Assembly (NCBI RefSeq): GCF_016107525.1
Contig: NZ_JABASR010000003.1
Location: forward strand, 62,001-126,000
From: Psychrobacter aquimaris
GTDB lineage: Bacteria; Pseudomonadota; Gammaproteobacteria; Pseudomonadales; Moraxellaceae
Direction: 5' to 3'
DNA length: 64,000 nt
Made by a program: the position numbers and the translations under genes. Positions 1-9,064 of this stretch are shown piece by piece; the first letter of the stretch is position 1, and the number at the start of each line of letters is the position of its first letter. A model generated the notes under the pieces. It had not been told where the DNA came from, searched no databases, and was given only the letters and a program-made list of their open reading frames with translations.

Positions 1-2
1 TC

Positions 3-710
3 AATACCACTGACGTCATCGGCATCGGTATGGCAGCAATGGCGACATTGCCTAAGAGCATTCGGCAGTGGAGAAAAGACGGTACAGGGATACTATCTAC
101 CAATTATGCAGAAGCAGGTGCCTTCTTTAGTGTGGGTGATGCGCCAAAAGAGTGGCCAAATACCCAATTACACTTTGTTATCTCGCGCGTGATTGAGCAT
201 GGTCGCGATTTGAGACGTGGCTATGCCATTTCTTGTCACAGTTGCTACCTACGCCCCGAAAGCCGCGGCACCGTGAGATTAGGCTCAGCTGATCCATCTG
301 ACGCCGTATTGATTGATCCAAACTATCTCTCGCACCCAAAAGATGTAGAATATATGATTGCAGGCGCGGAGCGTACGCGCGCCATCATGCAAGAACCACC
401 CATCGCCAAATATATTACTGAAGACTACCCTGCCCCTTATATCGAAAAAGACGGCATGCTCGGTTATATGCGTAATAAATCAGATACCATTTATCATCCT
501 GTGGGCACTTGCCGTATGGGTTCAGATGGCAAGTCCGTGGTTGATTTAGAGCTGAAAGTACGTGGCGTAAATGGACTACGGGTTATTGATGCTTCAGTCA
601 TGCCGACACTCATTAGTGCCAATACCAATGCGCCAACCATTATGATTGCTGAAAAAATAGCAGACCTTATTAAGGCAAAACATATTGATGTTGAATTAGT
701 CACTAGGTAG
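3..710 (+). CDS. GMC family oxidoreductase, C-terminal part (5' end outside window)
   Basis: The reading frame is open from the first bases of the window, so this is the C-terminal part of a longer gene, not a complete 226-residue protein. It matches the C-terminal domain of the glucose-methanol-choline oxidoreductases. Visible are the HPVGTCRMG motif carrying the family's active-site His and the closing segment ([16 protein letters not shown], then [12 protein letters not shown]) that completes the FAD site. The N-terminal Rossmann domain lies outside. Family members oxidise alcohols such as choline with FAD. The substrate cannot be read from this part, so I give no symbol. A weak AT-rich hairpin follows the stop. 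Confidence 0.88.
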   Translation, partial: NTTDVIGIGMAAMATLPKSIRQWRKDGTGILSTNYAEAGAFFSVGDAPKEWPNTQLHFVISRVIEHGRDLRRGYAISCHSCYLRPESRGTVRLGSADPSDAVLIDPNYLSHPKDVEYMIAGAERTRAIMQEPPIAKYITEDYPAPYIEKDGMLGYMRNKSDTIYHPVGTCRMGSDGKSVVDLELKVRGVNGLRVIDASVMPTLISANTNAPTIMIAEKIADLIKAKHIDVELVTR

Positions 711-732
711 ATCAGAATTGCTTCAACACCTC

Positions 733-767
733 ATAAATTGGCATACATAAAATGTAACCAATTTATT
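733..767 (+). terminator. possible weak terminator after the GMC oxidoreductase
   Basis: An inverted repeat (ATAAATTGG / CCAATTTAT) with a loop of about 16 bases is followed by a short T-rich stretch. The stem is AT-rich, so termination is only suggested. Confidence 0.35.
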
Positions 768-1181
768 TCTGATTGTTTTTATTGAGTAAAATTATAATTA
801 AGGAGCAATACATTATTGCGTCTCATTCCTGTTGGTATTATAGGGATAGAAAGAAACAATGATTGATAATATTGGTCAAAATAATATCAAAATGAGCATA
901 AACCCATGTTTTTTATAAAAATTAGTTCAAATATTTCTTGCATTACGGCTATTTATGAGAGTATATTCGAACAACTATTCATATCTTTATGTTTTTAAAT
1001 GCATCAATTAAAGTTATATCAACTTAATTTATGTATTTTTTTGTAAAAAATATATCGTTAGAATAAATACTCAAAGTCAGTTTAGTGCTTGCTCATTGTA
1101 TTTCTTGCAAATTGTATTCATGGTCGAATACGAACTAGGTAAATACATGAGCGATTACCTATCATTACATGGAACGTAATA
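768..1181. other. gene-free AT-rich spacer before dppA
   Basis: About 410 bases of AT-rich DNA lie between the GMC gene and the dpp operon. I see no credible coding frame. The dppA promoter should lie here, but no -10/-35 pair stands out enough to name. Confidence 0.5.
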
Positions 1182-2822
1182 ATGCAAAAATCATTTTTTA
1201 AACTTACGATGTTGGCCACGCTTATCTTGGGTGTAAGTGCTTGTAGCGGCGACAACAAAACCACTGATGAATCTGCTGCCAGCTCAGATGCTAAAGCAGC
1301 CAAAACCTTGCTTTACTGTTCAGAAGGTAGCCCTGCTGGTTTCGATCCAGCACAGTACACCGCAGGTACAGATTTTGATGCAAGCGCCTACCCTATCTAC
1401 AACGGTTTGGTGCAATTCAAAAGAGATGGTACTGAGATTCAGCCAGGATTGGCTGAAAGCTGGGATATTAGCGAAGATGGCAAAACTTACACCTTTAATC
1501 TACGTAAAGGCGTCAAGTTCGGTAAAACGGATTATTTCACACCAACCCGCGATTTTAACGCAGACGACCTTATTTTTACGCTAGAACGTCTCACCGACCC
1601 AGACTTTGAATTCAACAAAGCCTACCCTGCTGAGTTCCCGTATTCGGTTGGCATGGGACTACCTGATATTATTGCTAACATTGAAAAAGTTGACGATTAC
1701 ACGGTAAAAGTCACATTAAGCGAGACTAACGCGCCATTTTTACAGAACTTAGCGATGCCGTTTGCCTATATCAATTCTGCTGAATATGCAGACAAGTTGA
1801 TGGCTTCTGGTAATGCCGCTGATCTTAATACCAAACCTGTTGGTACTGGACCTTTCGTCTTTACTTCTTATCAAAAAGACGCGCAAATTCGTTATACCAA
1901 AAACCCAGACTATTGGGACAAAGATAACATCTACATCGATAACCTCGTGTTTGTTATCACCAAAGATTCAGCGGTTCGTGCGCAAAAAGTTCAAGCGGGC
2001 GAATGTCATGTATCGGCATATCCAAAGCCTGCCGAAATTGAATCGGTCAAAAAATCCGGCAAGGTCACAGTTCTTGATCAACCAGGCTTCAACGTCGGCT
2101 ATGTGGGCTACAACGTCGAAAAACCGAAGCTTAGTGATCTTAAAGTTCGTCAAGCATTAGATATGGCGATTAATAAAGACGCGATTATCAATGCGGTCTA
2201 TCAAAGCGAAGGCCTTAAAGCAACCAACCCGATGCCACCAACGCAGTGGGGTTACGACAAATCGCTTAAAGATGCACCTTATGATGTTGAAAAAGCAAAA
2301 GCGCTGATCAAAGAAGCAGGTGCTGATAATATGAGCATCAACTTGTGGTACATGCCAGTCCAACGTCCGTACAACCCCAATGCCAAGCTAATGGCTGAAA
2401 TGCTGCAAGCAGATTGGGCGAAGATTGGTGTCGATACCAAGCTGGTAACCTATGAGTGGGGCGAATACCTAAAACGCGCTGCTAAAGGTGAGCCTGATGT
2501 GATCTTGGCAGGTTGGACTGGCGACAATGGTGATCCAGACAACTGGCTAGGCTCGTTACTGTCTTGTGATGCCGTCGGTGGTAATAACTACTCACGCTGG
2601 TGTAATAAAGACTTTGATAATTTAGTCATGAAAGCGCGTCAGGTGACCAATCAAGATGAACGTGTGGATGACTATGTACAAGCTCAGCAAATATTCAAAG
2701 AGCAACTTCCTTGGACAACAATGGCGCATTCGGTAGTAACCGTATTCACTGCACCAAACGTTGTGGATTTCAAAATTAGTCCGCTTGGTGCCGTACGCTT
2801 CGATGGCGTGAAGGTTGAATAG
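1182..2822 (+). CDS. dppA: dipeptide ABC transporter, periplasmic substrate-binding lipoprotein
   Basis: A family 5 extracellular solute-binding protein, 546 aa, strongly DppA-like (YCSEGSPAGFDPAQ near the N-terminus, then GLAESW and GKTYTFNLRKGVKF). It captures dipeptides and hands them to the permease pair encoded downstream. Residues 1-21 form a lipoprotein signal: basic start, hydrophobic core, and lipobox V-S-A-C with Cys21. The mature protein is therefore probably an acylated lipoprotein instead of the soluble periplasmic form of E. coli. The start has a GGAA element upstream. It is the first gene of dppABCDF, and a hairpin plus a 15-bp repeat array separate it from dppB. Related family 5 ligands (oligopeptides, haem, 5-aminolevulinate) cannot be excluded. 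Confidence 0.93.
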   Translation: MQKSFFKLTMLATLILGVSACSGDNKTTDESAASSDAKAAKTLLYCSEGSPAGFDPAQYTAGTDFDASAYPIYNGLVQFKRDGTEIQPGLAESWDISEDGKTYTFNLRKGVKFGKTDYFTPTRDFNADDLIFTLERLTDPDFEFNKAYPAEFPYSVGMGLPDIIANIEKVDDYTVKVTLSETNAPFLQNLAMPFAYINSAEYADKLMASGNAADLNTKPVGTGPFVFTSYQKDAQIRYTKNPDYWDKDNIYIDNLVFVITKDSAVRAQKVQAGECHVSAYPKPAEIESVKKSGKVTVLDQPGFNVGYVGYNVEKPKLSDLKVRQALDMAINKDAIINAVYQSEGLKATNPMPPTQWGYDKSLKDAPYDVEKAKALIKEAGADNMSINLWYMPVQRPYNPNAKLMAEMLQADWAKIGVDTKLVTYEWGEYLKRAAKGEPDVILAGWTGDNGDPDNWLGSLLSCDAVGGNNYSRWCNKDFDNLVMKARQVTNQDERVDDYVQAQQIFKEQLPWTTMAHSVVTVFTAPNVVDFKISPLGAVRFDGVKVE

Positions 2823-2872
2823 CCTTAGCTAATTAAGTCCGGTACGACATGCACTATTATTTAATTTGTATT

Positions 2873-2901
2873 CGGCTGGCTCAGAATCTCTGTTCCAGCC
2901 G
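2873..2901 (+). terminator. hairpin between dppA and dppB, possible partial terminator
   Basis: A 7-bp GC-rich stem (CGGCTGG / CCAGCCG) with a 15-base loop is followed by a T/A-rich stretch. It lies 50 bases after the dppA stop. Hairpins in this position often let the binding protein be made in excess over the membrane parts; that role is inferred here. Confidence 0.45.
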
Positions 2902-2910
2902 TATTTATAT

Positions 2911-2985
2911 GCGTTAAATACTTTTCATTTAAGTGCTTGTCATTTAAGTACCTTTCACTTAAGTGCTTTATGACTTAAATGCATG
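2911..2985 (+). repeat. five imperfect 15-bp tandem repeats between dppA and dppB
   Basis: Five units start at about 2911, 2926, 2941, 2956 and 2972. The approximate consensus is CATTTAAGTGCTTGT, with the third unit containing the palindrome ACTTAAGT. The first and last copies are the most diverged. Spacing is 15-16 bases. The array occupies most of the remaining dppA-dppB spacer and does not overlap a coding frame. It could be a row of regulator half-sites or slipped-strand duplication. Confidence 0.65.
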
Positions 2986-3048
2986 GTTACGGACGACTTC
3001 ATTAATTGCTATCACTCCACTCATTGAATCACAACTATTGAGCAGCCC

Positions 3049-4065
3049 ATGCTACTTTATATTCTGCGCCGTATTGCCATTCTCATTCCTGTCTATCTTG
3101 GTTTAACGCTATCGACCTTTACGTTGATTCGTCTCGTACCGGGCGATGCTGTCGAGATCATGATGGGCGAGCGGATGGTCGATCCAGAGCTACATGCCCG
3201 CGCCTTAGAAAGACTTGGATTAGATAAACCACTCGTTGTCCAATATTGGGACTATTTGACGGGTATATTGACCGGTGACTTTGGTCAGTCTTTCCGTACT
3301 CGTTCTCCCGTATTACAAGACTTTTTTGCTCACTTCGTACCAACCTTAGAGCTGGCATTGTGTGCGATTGTCATTGCTAGTGTTATTGGTGTGAGCTTAG
3401 GCATCTTTGCCGCCTTACGCCGTGGTACTTGGATTGACTATACCCTGATGTCAGGAGCACTGGCAGGATACTCGATGCCGATCTATCTATTGGGACCTAT
3501 TCTGACTGGTATATTTGCTCATTATCTCGGCCTTTTACCCGTTGCTGGGGTAATTTCTGTCGCACAGTTCTTGGATGTCCAACCACTGTACGGTTCATGG
3601 TTACTTGGCTCTCTCACGTCAGGAGAACCTGGCGCATTCTGGAATGTGGTCAAACACTTTATCTTGCCTTCAATTGCCTTGTCGACTATCCCACTCGCCA
3701 TGATCGCGCGGATGACACGCTCTGCGATGTTAGAGGTGTTGGATGAAGACTATGTCCGTACTGCTCGAGCCAAAGGCTTATCACCGCGCCGCGTGATAAT
3801 GATACACGTGATGCGTAATGCATTGATTACCGTGGTCACTGTTGTTGGCTTGCAGATGGCGACGTTGCTTGCAGGCGCGATTATCACTGAGACTATCTTT
3901 AGCTGGCCGGGAGTTGGTAATTGGCTCCTCGATGGCTTTTTCACTCGTGATTACCCCATTGTGCAAAACGGTATTTTATTGGTCGCCACTGCCTTGATTT
4001 TGGTCAGTTTATTTATTGATATTTTGTATGGTCTGATCAATCCGCGTATTCGACATACTTCTTAA
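3049..4065 (+). CDS. dppB: dipeptide ABC transporter permease DppB
   Basis: An inner-membrane permease of the BPD transport family, 338 aa, which with DppC forms the dipeptide channel. The N-terminus has the typical opening of this subfamily (ILRRIAILIPVYLGLT, then IRLVPGDAVEIMMG). About six hydrophobic segments follow. The EAA loop that docks the ATPase is seen near residues 235-255 (DEDYVRTARAKGLSPRRV). Its usual place is directly downstream of the binding protein, as here. The length is normal for DppB. Confidence 0.94.
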   Translation: MLLYILRRIAILIPVYLGLTLSTFTLIRLVPGDAVEIMMGERMVDPELHARALERLGLDKPLVVQYWDYLTGILTGDFGQSFRTRSPVLQDFFAHFVPTLELALCAIVIASVIGVSLGIFAALRRGTWIDYTLMSGALAGYSMPIYLLGPILTGIFAHYLGLLPVAGVISVAQFLDVQPLYGSWLLGSLTSGEPGAFWNVVKHFILPSIALSTIPLAMIARMTRSAMLEVLDEDYVRTARAKGLSPRRVIMIHVMRNALITVVTVVGLQMATLLAGAIITETIFSWPGVGNWLLDGFFTRDYPIVQNGILLVATALILVSLFIDILYGLINPRIRHTS

Positions 4066-4198
4066 TTTCACATTGATAAATACTTATATTATAAATAGTG
4101 ATGATTGGCGCTGAAGTGATGTTTTAGCAATGCTTAGTACTTTTTTGGGAATGAGATTCTAAAAAATGTCACTGCGCTAGCCACTATAGGAACTGCTC

Positions 4199-5113
4199 AT
4201 GAAGCCTTCTGTTCTCCCCTCTGATGTCAATCTCATGGCCGCCACACCGCCATCGTCTTGGCAGCTATTTTTATCGACGTTTTGTCGCAATAAAGGTGCG
4301 GTACTTGGTTTTATTGTATTGGCATTGATGGTCATCATTGCCATACTCGCGCCCACTATTGCACCCCATGACCCTTATGAATTGTTTACTGGCCAAGAGC
4401 AATTGCCGCCAGCCTTCTTGAGTGGCGGCGATGCGATGTTTTGGTTGGGCACTGATGATGCTGGACGAGATACCTTGTCTCGGGTGATGTATGGCGCGCG
4501 TTATTCTTTATTCATTGGTCTGAGCGCGACGACCCTTGCGATGCTAGTCGGTATTTCATTAGGACTTAGTGCCGCATTTTGGCCTAAGGTTTGGGGCAAA
4601 GCGGTCATGCTAGTCAATGATATTTTGATGTCATACCCTAGCTTACTACTAGCGATCATCATTGCCGCTATCTTAGGGCCATCTATGACCAATACGATTA
4701 TTACGATTGCACTGGTCTGTACGCCGCCCTTTATTCGTCTGACTCGCGCCACCGCGATGGTAGAGTTGCAACGTGAGTACTTTATCGCCTCGCAAGTGAT
4801 GGGTGCTGGCGTACTTCGCCTATTGTTTATCACCATTTTACCCAACTGTATGGCACCGCTCATCGTGCAGGCGACGATGATTTTCTCTTCTGCTATTTTA
4901 GAAGCGGGTGCGATTGGTTTCTTAGGGTTTGGTGTACAGCCACCTGATGCTGAATGGGGCGCGATGCTCGGTACGGCACGTCAGTATATTCAAAGTAATG
5001 TTTGGCTCGCTATTTGGCCAGGTGTCGCTATTTTCTTAGCTGCATTGTCGATTAACTTGACGGGTGATGGCCTGCGTGACGCGCTCGATCCCAAATTAAA
5101 GCAGGTGACCTAA
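4199..5113 (+). CDS. dppC: dipeptide ABC transporter permease DppC
   Basis: The second inner-membrane permease, 304 aa. It starts with a cytoplasmic N-terminus and a hydrophobic segment at about residues 37-53 followed by the APTIAPHDPYE motif typical of DppC/OppC. The phrase LGTDDAGRDTLSRVMYGARYS is the conserved family stretch before the core helices. The EAA loop (REYFIASQVMGAGVLRLLF) lies near residues 193-212. It follows dppB after 133 bases and runs almost directly into dppD, with a single base between stop and start. It acts as heterodimer partner of DppB. Confidence 0.94.
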   Translation: MKPSVLPSDVNLMAATPPSSWQLFLSTFCRNKGAVLGFIVLALMVIIAILAPTIAPHDPYELFTGQEQLPPAFLSGGDAMFWLGTDDAGRDTLSRVMYGARYSLFIGLSATTLAMLVGISLGLSAAFWPKVWGKAVMLVNDILMSYPSLLLAIIIAAILGPSMTNTIITIALVCTPPFIRLTRATAMVELQREYFIASQVMGAGVLRLLFITILPNCMAPLIVQATMIFSSAILEAGAIGFLGFGVQPPDAEWGAMLGTARQYIQSNVWLAIWPGVAIFLAALSINLTGDGLRDALDPKLKQVT

Positions 5114-5114
5114 G

Positions 5115-6188
5115 ATGACTGATACTTTAATTAAAACGCCTACCACTCACACTTCTATGAATGGCGCATCAACAAAAGAATCACCATTGTTATTGGACAT
5201 CGAAAATCTGTCGGTCACTTTTGGTCAAGGAAGGCGTGCCTTTCGTGCCGTCGATGATGTGTCGCTAAAAATCACACAAGGTGAAGTCATCGCCGTCGTG
5301 GGTGAATCCGGCTCAGGTAAGTCGGTCACGATGATGGCGCTAATGGGACTATTACCGCCGTCTGCGAGCGTCCGTGCCAAGCGGGTGATGTTTGATAATA
5401 AAGACATGCTCAGTATGCCTGCCAAAGAAAAACGCGGCATCATTGGCAAAGACATCTCTATGATCTTTCAAAACGCAATGTCTTGCCTCAATCCAAGCTT
5501 TACCATTGAGATGCAGTTGGGTGAAGTTCTGCGCAAGCATCTTGGTTTGCGCGGTGCAGCAGTACAGGCACGTATATTAGAGCTGCTAGAACTGGTCGAA
5601 ATGCCTGACGCCAAAAACCGACTCAAAGTCTATCCGCATCAACTCTCAGGCGGTATGAGCCAGCGCGTTATGATTGCAATGGCGCTTGCTTGTGAGCCAA
5701 AACTGCTCATCGCCGATGAACCGACCACCGCACTTGATGTCACCGTACAAGCGCAGATTATGGATTTGCTCGGTCGTCTACAACGCGAAAAACAAATGGC
5801 GATGGTACTGATCACCCATGATCTAGGCCTTGTCGCACAAAACTCACGTGATGTTGCGGTCATGTATGCTGGACAAGTGGTTGAAACCAGTACCGTGCCA
5901 GAGATTTTCCAAAACCCTGCACACCCTTATACCGAAGCCTTGCTACAAGCCATTCCTGAACTGGCCATCGGTCAAGATCGATTGAACAGCTTATCCGGTG
6001 TTGTACCAAGCCAATATGATCGCCCAAGCGGTTGTTTATTGTCTCCTCGTTGCCCTTATAAAGAGCCAACTTGTGACGTGCCACCGCCCATTTTAGATAC
6101 GCCAAATGGCAAGGTGCGCTGTATTCATGCTGATCCCTCTTCTCGCACCCCTATCTCTCACGCTGCTATTTTGGAGTCACAAGTATGA
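5115..6188 (+). CDS. dppD: dipeptide ABC transporter ATP-binding protein DppD
   Basis: One of two ATPase subunits powering dipeptide import, 357 aa. Walker A is GESGSGKS (residues 63-70), the signature begins LSGGM (176-180) and Walker B is LLIADE (196-201), followed by the H-loop in LITHDLG. The C-terminal oligopeptide-transporter extension with a Cys-rich stretch (CLLSPRCPYKEPTC) is present; in homologues this region binds an Fe-S cluster. A polar tail of about 25 residues precedes the ABC domain. The gene overlaps dppF by ATGA, a sign of translational coupling. Confidence 0.94.
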   Translation: MTDTLIKTPTTHTSMNGASTKESPLLLDIENLSVTFGQGRRAFRAVDDVSLKITQGEVIAVVGESGSGKSVTMMALMGLLPPSASVRAKRVMFDNKDMLSMPAKEKRGIIGKDISMIFQNAMSCLNPSFTIEMQLGEVLRKHLGLRGAAVQARILELLELVEMPDAKNRLKVYPHQLSGGMSQRVMIAMALACEPKLLIADEPTTALDVTVQAQIMDLLGRLQREKQMAMVLITHDLGLVAQNSRDVAVMYAGQVVETSTVPEIFQNPAHPYTEALLQAIPELAIGQDRLNSLSGVVPSQYDRPSGCLLSPRCPYKEPTCDVPPPILDTPNGKVRCIHADPSSRTPISHAAILESQV

Positions 6189-7156
6189 GTAATAAAGTGG
6201 TTTTAAAAGCAGACAATCTACACAAGCATTACCCAGTATCGCAAGGATTGGGTAAACCAAAAGCGTATGTCAAAGCCCTGAACGGTATCTCATTCGAGCT
6301 TGAAGCAGGTAAGACACTGGCAGTCGTTGGTGAGTCAGGCTGCGGCAAATCCACACTTGCCCGCCAGTTGACGCTGATCGAAGCGCCTACGCAAGGCGAG
6401 CTGTTTATCAATGATGAAGGCACCACTGGCTATAGCAGAAAGGCGCTCAAAGAGCTACGTACCGAAATTCAAATGGTCTTCCAAAACCCTTATGGTAGCT
6501 TAAACCCGCGTCATACTATCGCCTATCAACTGACAGAACCATTAGATATTCATACCAAACTGTCTAAAGAAGAAAAGCGTGACAAAATCAACGAGATGAT
6601 GAGAAATGTCGGCCTACGTCCTGAACATGCTGGGCGTTTTCCACATATGTTTTCAGGAGGTCAGCGCCAGCGGATTGCCCTCGCCCGCGCCATGATGCTC
6701 AATCCTAAAATCGTCGTCGCTGATGAGCCAACTTCTGCACTCGATGTATCGATTCAAGCGCAAGTCTTAAATCTATTTATGGATTTGCAGGATGAATATC
6801 GTACTGCCTACGTCTTTATCTCGCATAACTTATCGGTCGTACGTCATGTCGCTGACGACGTGATGGTCATGTATTTGGGTCAGGCCGTTGAGCACGGCCC
6901 TAAAGAAGCGATTTATAATGCACCAAAACATCCTTATACCATCGCTTTATTGGCGGCTGCACCCACGGTAAATGGCCATAAGAATGACTTGACGTTACAA
7001 GGTGAGCTACCAAGTCCGCTTAATCCACCAAGTGGGTGCGCTCTGCATAAACGCTGCCCATATGCCACCTCGCAATGTAGCGAAGTAGAGCCAAAACTGC
7101 GCGAATGGGATGGTCGACTAGTTGCTTGTTTACGTTTAGAAGAAATCTACGGTTAA
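6185..7156 (+). CDS. dppF: dipeptide ABC transporter ATP-binding protein DppF
   Basis: The second ATPase subunit, 323 aa. Walker A is GESGCGKS (residues 49-56), the signature SGGQRQR (157-163) and Walker B IVVADE (176-181), with an H-loop in FISHNLSVV. The C-terminal tail has the family Cys cluster (CALHKRCPYATSQC). It is the last gene of the operon, and its stop is only 12 bases from the stop of the convergent NERD gene. I see no clear terminator between them, so the two transcripts probably overlap. Confidence 0.94.
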   Translation: MSNKVVLKADNLHKHYPVSQGLGKPKAYVKALNGISFELEAGKTLAVVGESGCGKSTLARQLTLIEAPTQGELFINDEGTTGYSRKALKELRTEIQMVFQNPYGSLNPRHTIAYQLTEPLDIHTKLSKEEKRDKINEMMRNVGLRPEHAGRFPHMFSGGQRQRIALARAMMLNPKIVVADEPTSALDVSIQAQVLNLFMDLQDEYRTAYVFISHNLSVVRHVADDVMVMYLGQAVEHGPKEAIYNAPKHPYTIALLAAAPTVNGHKNDLTLQGELPSPLNPPSGCALHKRCPYATSQCSEVEPKLREWDGRLVACLRLEEIYG

Positions 7157-7168
7157 GAGGACTAACGA

Positions 7169-8203
7169 CTAAGCAATATTAACCACACCTCGACACTTAG
7201 GAAACTGCGCGCACCCATAAAAGGATTGTCCTTGGCGTGCGCCTTTTTTCGCAGTGCGTTCAACCATCTCACCGTTGCATCTTGGGCAAGTTGGCGCTTG
7301 GTTGATATTAGCAGCATAGCCTGCCACCTCAATTTTCGCAGGTGCTTCAACCTGTGGTTCAGATTCTATAATCTCAAATGGCGTCATAAACACTTTATTG
7401 GTCATATCATGTGACATACTGGTAGGCGGTGTGATCGTCTGCTGAGTATTCAGACTATCAATTGGTAACTCGCGAGATTCAATCTCAGTTTGACCAGACC
7501 ATCGCAGCACTTCTCTACTTTTCAGCGTGGCTCTGTTTGCGGTTTCTTTTACTACTGGCTCAGGTGTCAGCTTATTATTCATTTTAGCAACTGGTTTATC
7601 ATTAGCGTTACTGCTAGGCTTTTTATTTGATGGGCTATGCTTGTCTTTTAGATAGGCTTTATGTTGCCGATTGGTGCGCCACGATTTGCTAAACCTATTG
7701 CTATTAATCTGCTCAACGATAGATGCAACCTCGTCTTCGGTCAGTATTTTATCTTGCTTTTTCTTCACATAAGATACCATACCACCCGTTAATACGTGAT
7801 CGGGCAACTCATCACGGGTCTTTAGCTCACACTCACCGATGAAGGCAATCATCGAATGAAAGTAGCTCAGCTCCAAATCTAATAAATCAGCGAGCGTCTT
7901 TATGTGCAAGTAGTTTTGACGCAATGGATTTTGGAATTTGAATTTACTGCCATTTGGAAAGGCTTGCGTCCATTGTCTTTGCGTCTCGCTACCGTATATC
8001 CAGCCTTTGTAGTTTTTGGTCTCAATCACAAAGATGCCGTACACAGAGACGATGACATGATCTATTTGGGTACTGCCGCCATTGGCTCGTGGTAAGGTAA
8101 TACCGTTTAATCGGTGATAGACGTCTTTTTCAAGTTTTAGCCACATGGCGACGTTAATGACGGTCTCGCCGAGAAAGCCTTTAAAAGTGGATTTTAGGGA
8201 CAT
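7169..8203 (-). CDS. NERD domain protein with C-terminal topoisomerase-type zinc ribbon
   Basis: A 344-residue protein of two recognisable parts. Residues of about 10-125 fit the NERD (nuclease-related) fold: TQIDHVIVSVYGIFVIETKNYKG carries the D...ExK residues of a PD-(D/E)xK-like centre. Residues 306-337 form a four-Cys zinc ribbon (C306, C309, C331, C337) like those at the end of type IA topoisomerases. The roughly 150-residue linker is polar and rich in Ser, Asn and Lys. NERD proteins are thought to act on nucleic acids, and the zinc ribbon would support DNA binding; neither function is demonstrated. There is no signal peptide. Confidence 0.82.
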   Translation of the reverse strand: MSLKSTFKGFLGETVINVAMWLKLEKDVYHRLNGITLPRANGGSTQIDHVIVSVYGIFVIETKNYKGWIYGSETQRQWTQAFPNGSKFKFQNPLRQNYLHIKTLADLLDLELSYFHSMIAFIGECELKTRDELPDHVLTGGMVSYVKKKQDKILTEDEVASIVEQINSNRFSKSWRTNRQHKAYLKDKHSPSNKKPSSNANDKPVAKMNNKLTPEPVVKETANRATLKSREVLRWSGQTEIESRELPIDSLNTQQTITPPTSMSHDMTNKVFMTPFEIIESEPQVEAPAKIEVAGYAANINQAPTCPRCNGEMVERTAKKGARQGQSFYGCAQFPKCRGVVNIA

Positions 8204-8279
8204 GGTTGTTTTTCTTGAAAGTAGTTATGAAAAAATAAATAACGTTCAATATTAATATAATAATTACTTTTGGTTAAAA

Positions 8280-8936
8280 TTACCGATCTACAATTGCTGT
8301 TCTGACGATAGTTAAACCAATGACGCCAAGCAATGCCCCTGTAATTTTATCAATATAATAAGCGACTTGGGTGAATTTAGCGCGTACTTTGCGAGTCGAC
8401 AATAGAAATATGACGGCAGTGTCCCATGCGAATACCACAACAGTCATCCAAATACCTAAGCCCAATTTGAACACAAAACTTATTTCTGGTGTCAACACTA
8501 CAGTGAATAAACTGAGATAAAAGAGTAGATTTTTAGGGTTAAATATTCCAGACAAAAACCCTGCAGTAAATTCCTTTAAAAAAGTTGTCTTAGGTATATT
8601 TGAATGGGCTAATTGGGCTACCTGAAACTGGTCATACGCATCTTTTCGTGCGCGTAACGCCTGTATCCCAAGGTACATTAAAAACAACCCACCAATGATT
8701 TTTAGCGTAATCATAATAGGTGCAGAGGCGGCTAAAATTGAGCCAACACCAATTAGACATAGACCAATGTACACTGCATTAGCAAAGGTGATACCGAGCG
8801 CAACCCCTATTGCGTCTTTACTGTCGTTCTTAATCGCACTTTTTACGATCAATACAAAATCCGGTCCAGGACTCAATAGTGCAAGAAAATGCGCCAAGCC
8901 GACCGTGATAAAAATACTCAACAAATCCCAGTTCAT
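8280..8936 (-). CDS. LysE/RhtB family amino-acid exporter
   Basis: An integral membrane protein of 218 aa with five to six hydrophobic segments and the family hallmark ALLSPGPDFVLIVK near residues 19-32. The glycine-rich stretch GVALGITFANAVYIGLC and the GFLSGIFNPKNLLFYLSLF motif are also typical of RhtB-type translocators. Such proteins export amino acids such as homoserine, threonine or lysine by proton exchange. The substrate cannot be assigned. It lies downstream of tkt on the same strand, separated by a terminator, so it is probably transcribed alone. Confidence 0.87.
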   Translation of the reverse strand: MNWDLLSIFITVGLAHFLALLSPGPDFVLIVKSAIKNDSKDAIGVALGITFANAVYIGLCLIGVGSILAASAPIMITLKIIGGLFLMYLGIQALRARKDAYDQFQVAQLAHSNIPKTTFLKEFTAGFLSGIFNPKNLLFYLSLFTVVLTPEISFVFKLGLGIWMTVVVFAWDTAVIFLLSTRKVRAKFTQVAYYIDKITGALLGVIGLTIVRTAIVDR

Positions 8937-9008
8937 AATTATTCCGTACTCTGTTTTTTTTAATTATGGACTAAATACCACTATGAATACACTGATTATT
9001 TAGTCAAT

Positions 9009-9046
9009 AAAAAAAGCCACCAGATTTCTCTAGCAGCTTTTTTATT
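9009..9046 (-). terminator. terminator downstream of tkt
   Basis: A stem beginning AAAAAGC and closing with GCTTTTTT, with a partly paired interior, lies 20-55 bases past the tkt stop. On the minus strand it ends in a T run. Confidence 0.6.
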
Positions 9047-9064
9047 TATAACTTTTTTAACGGA

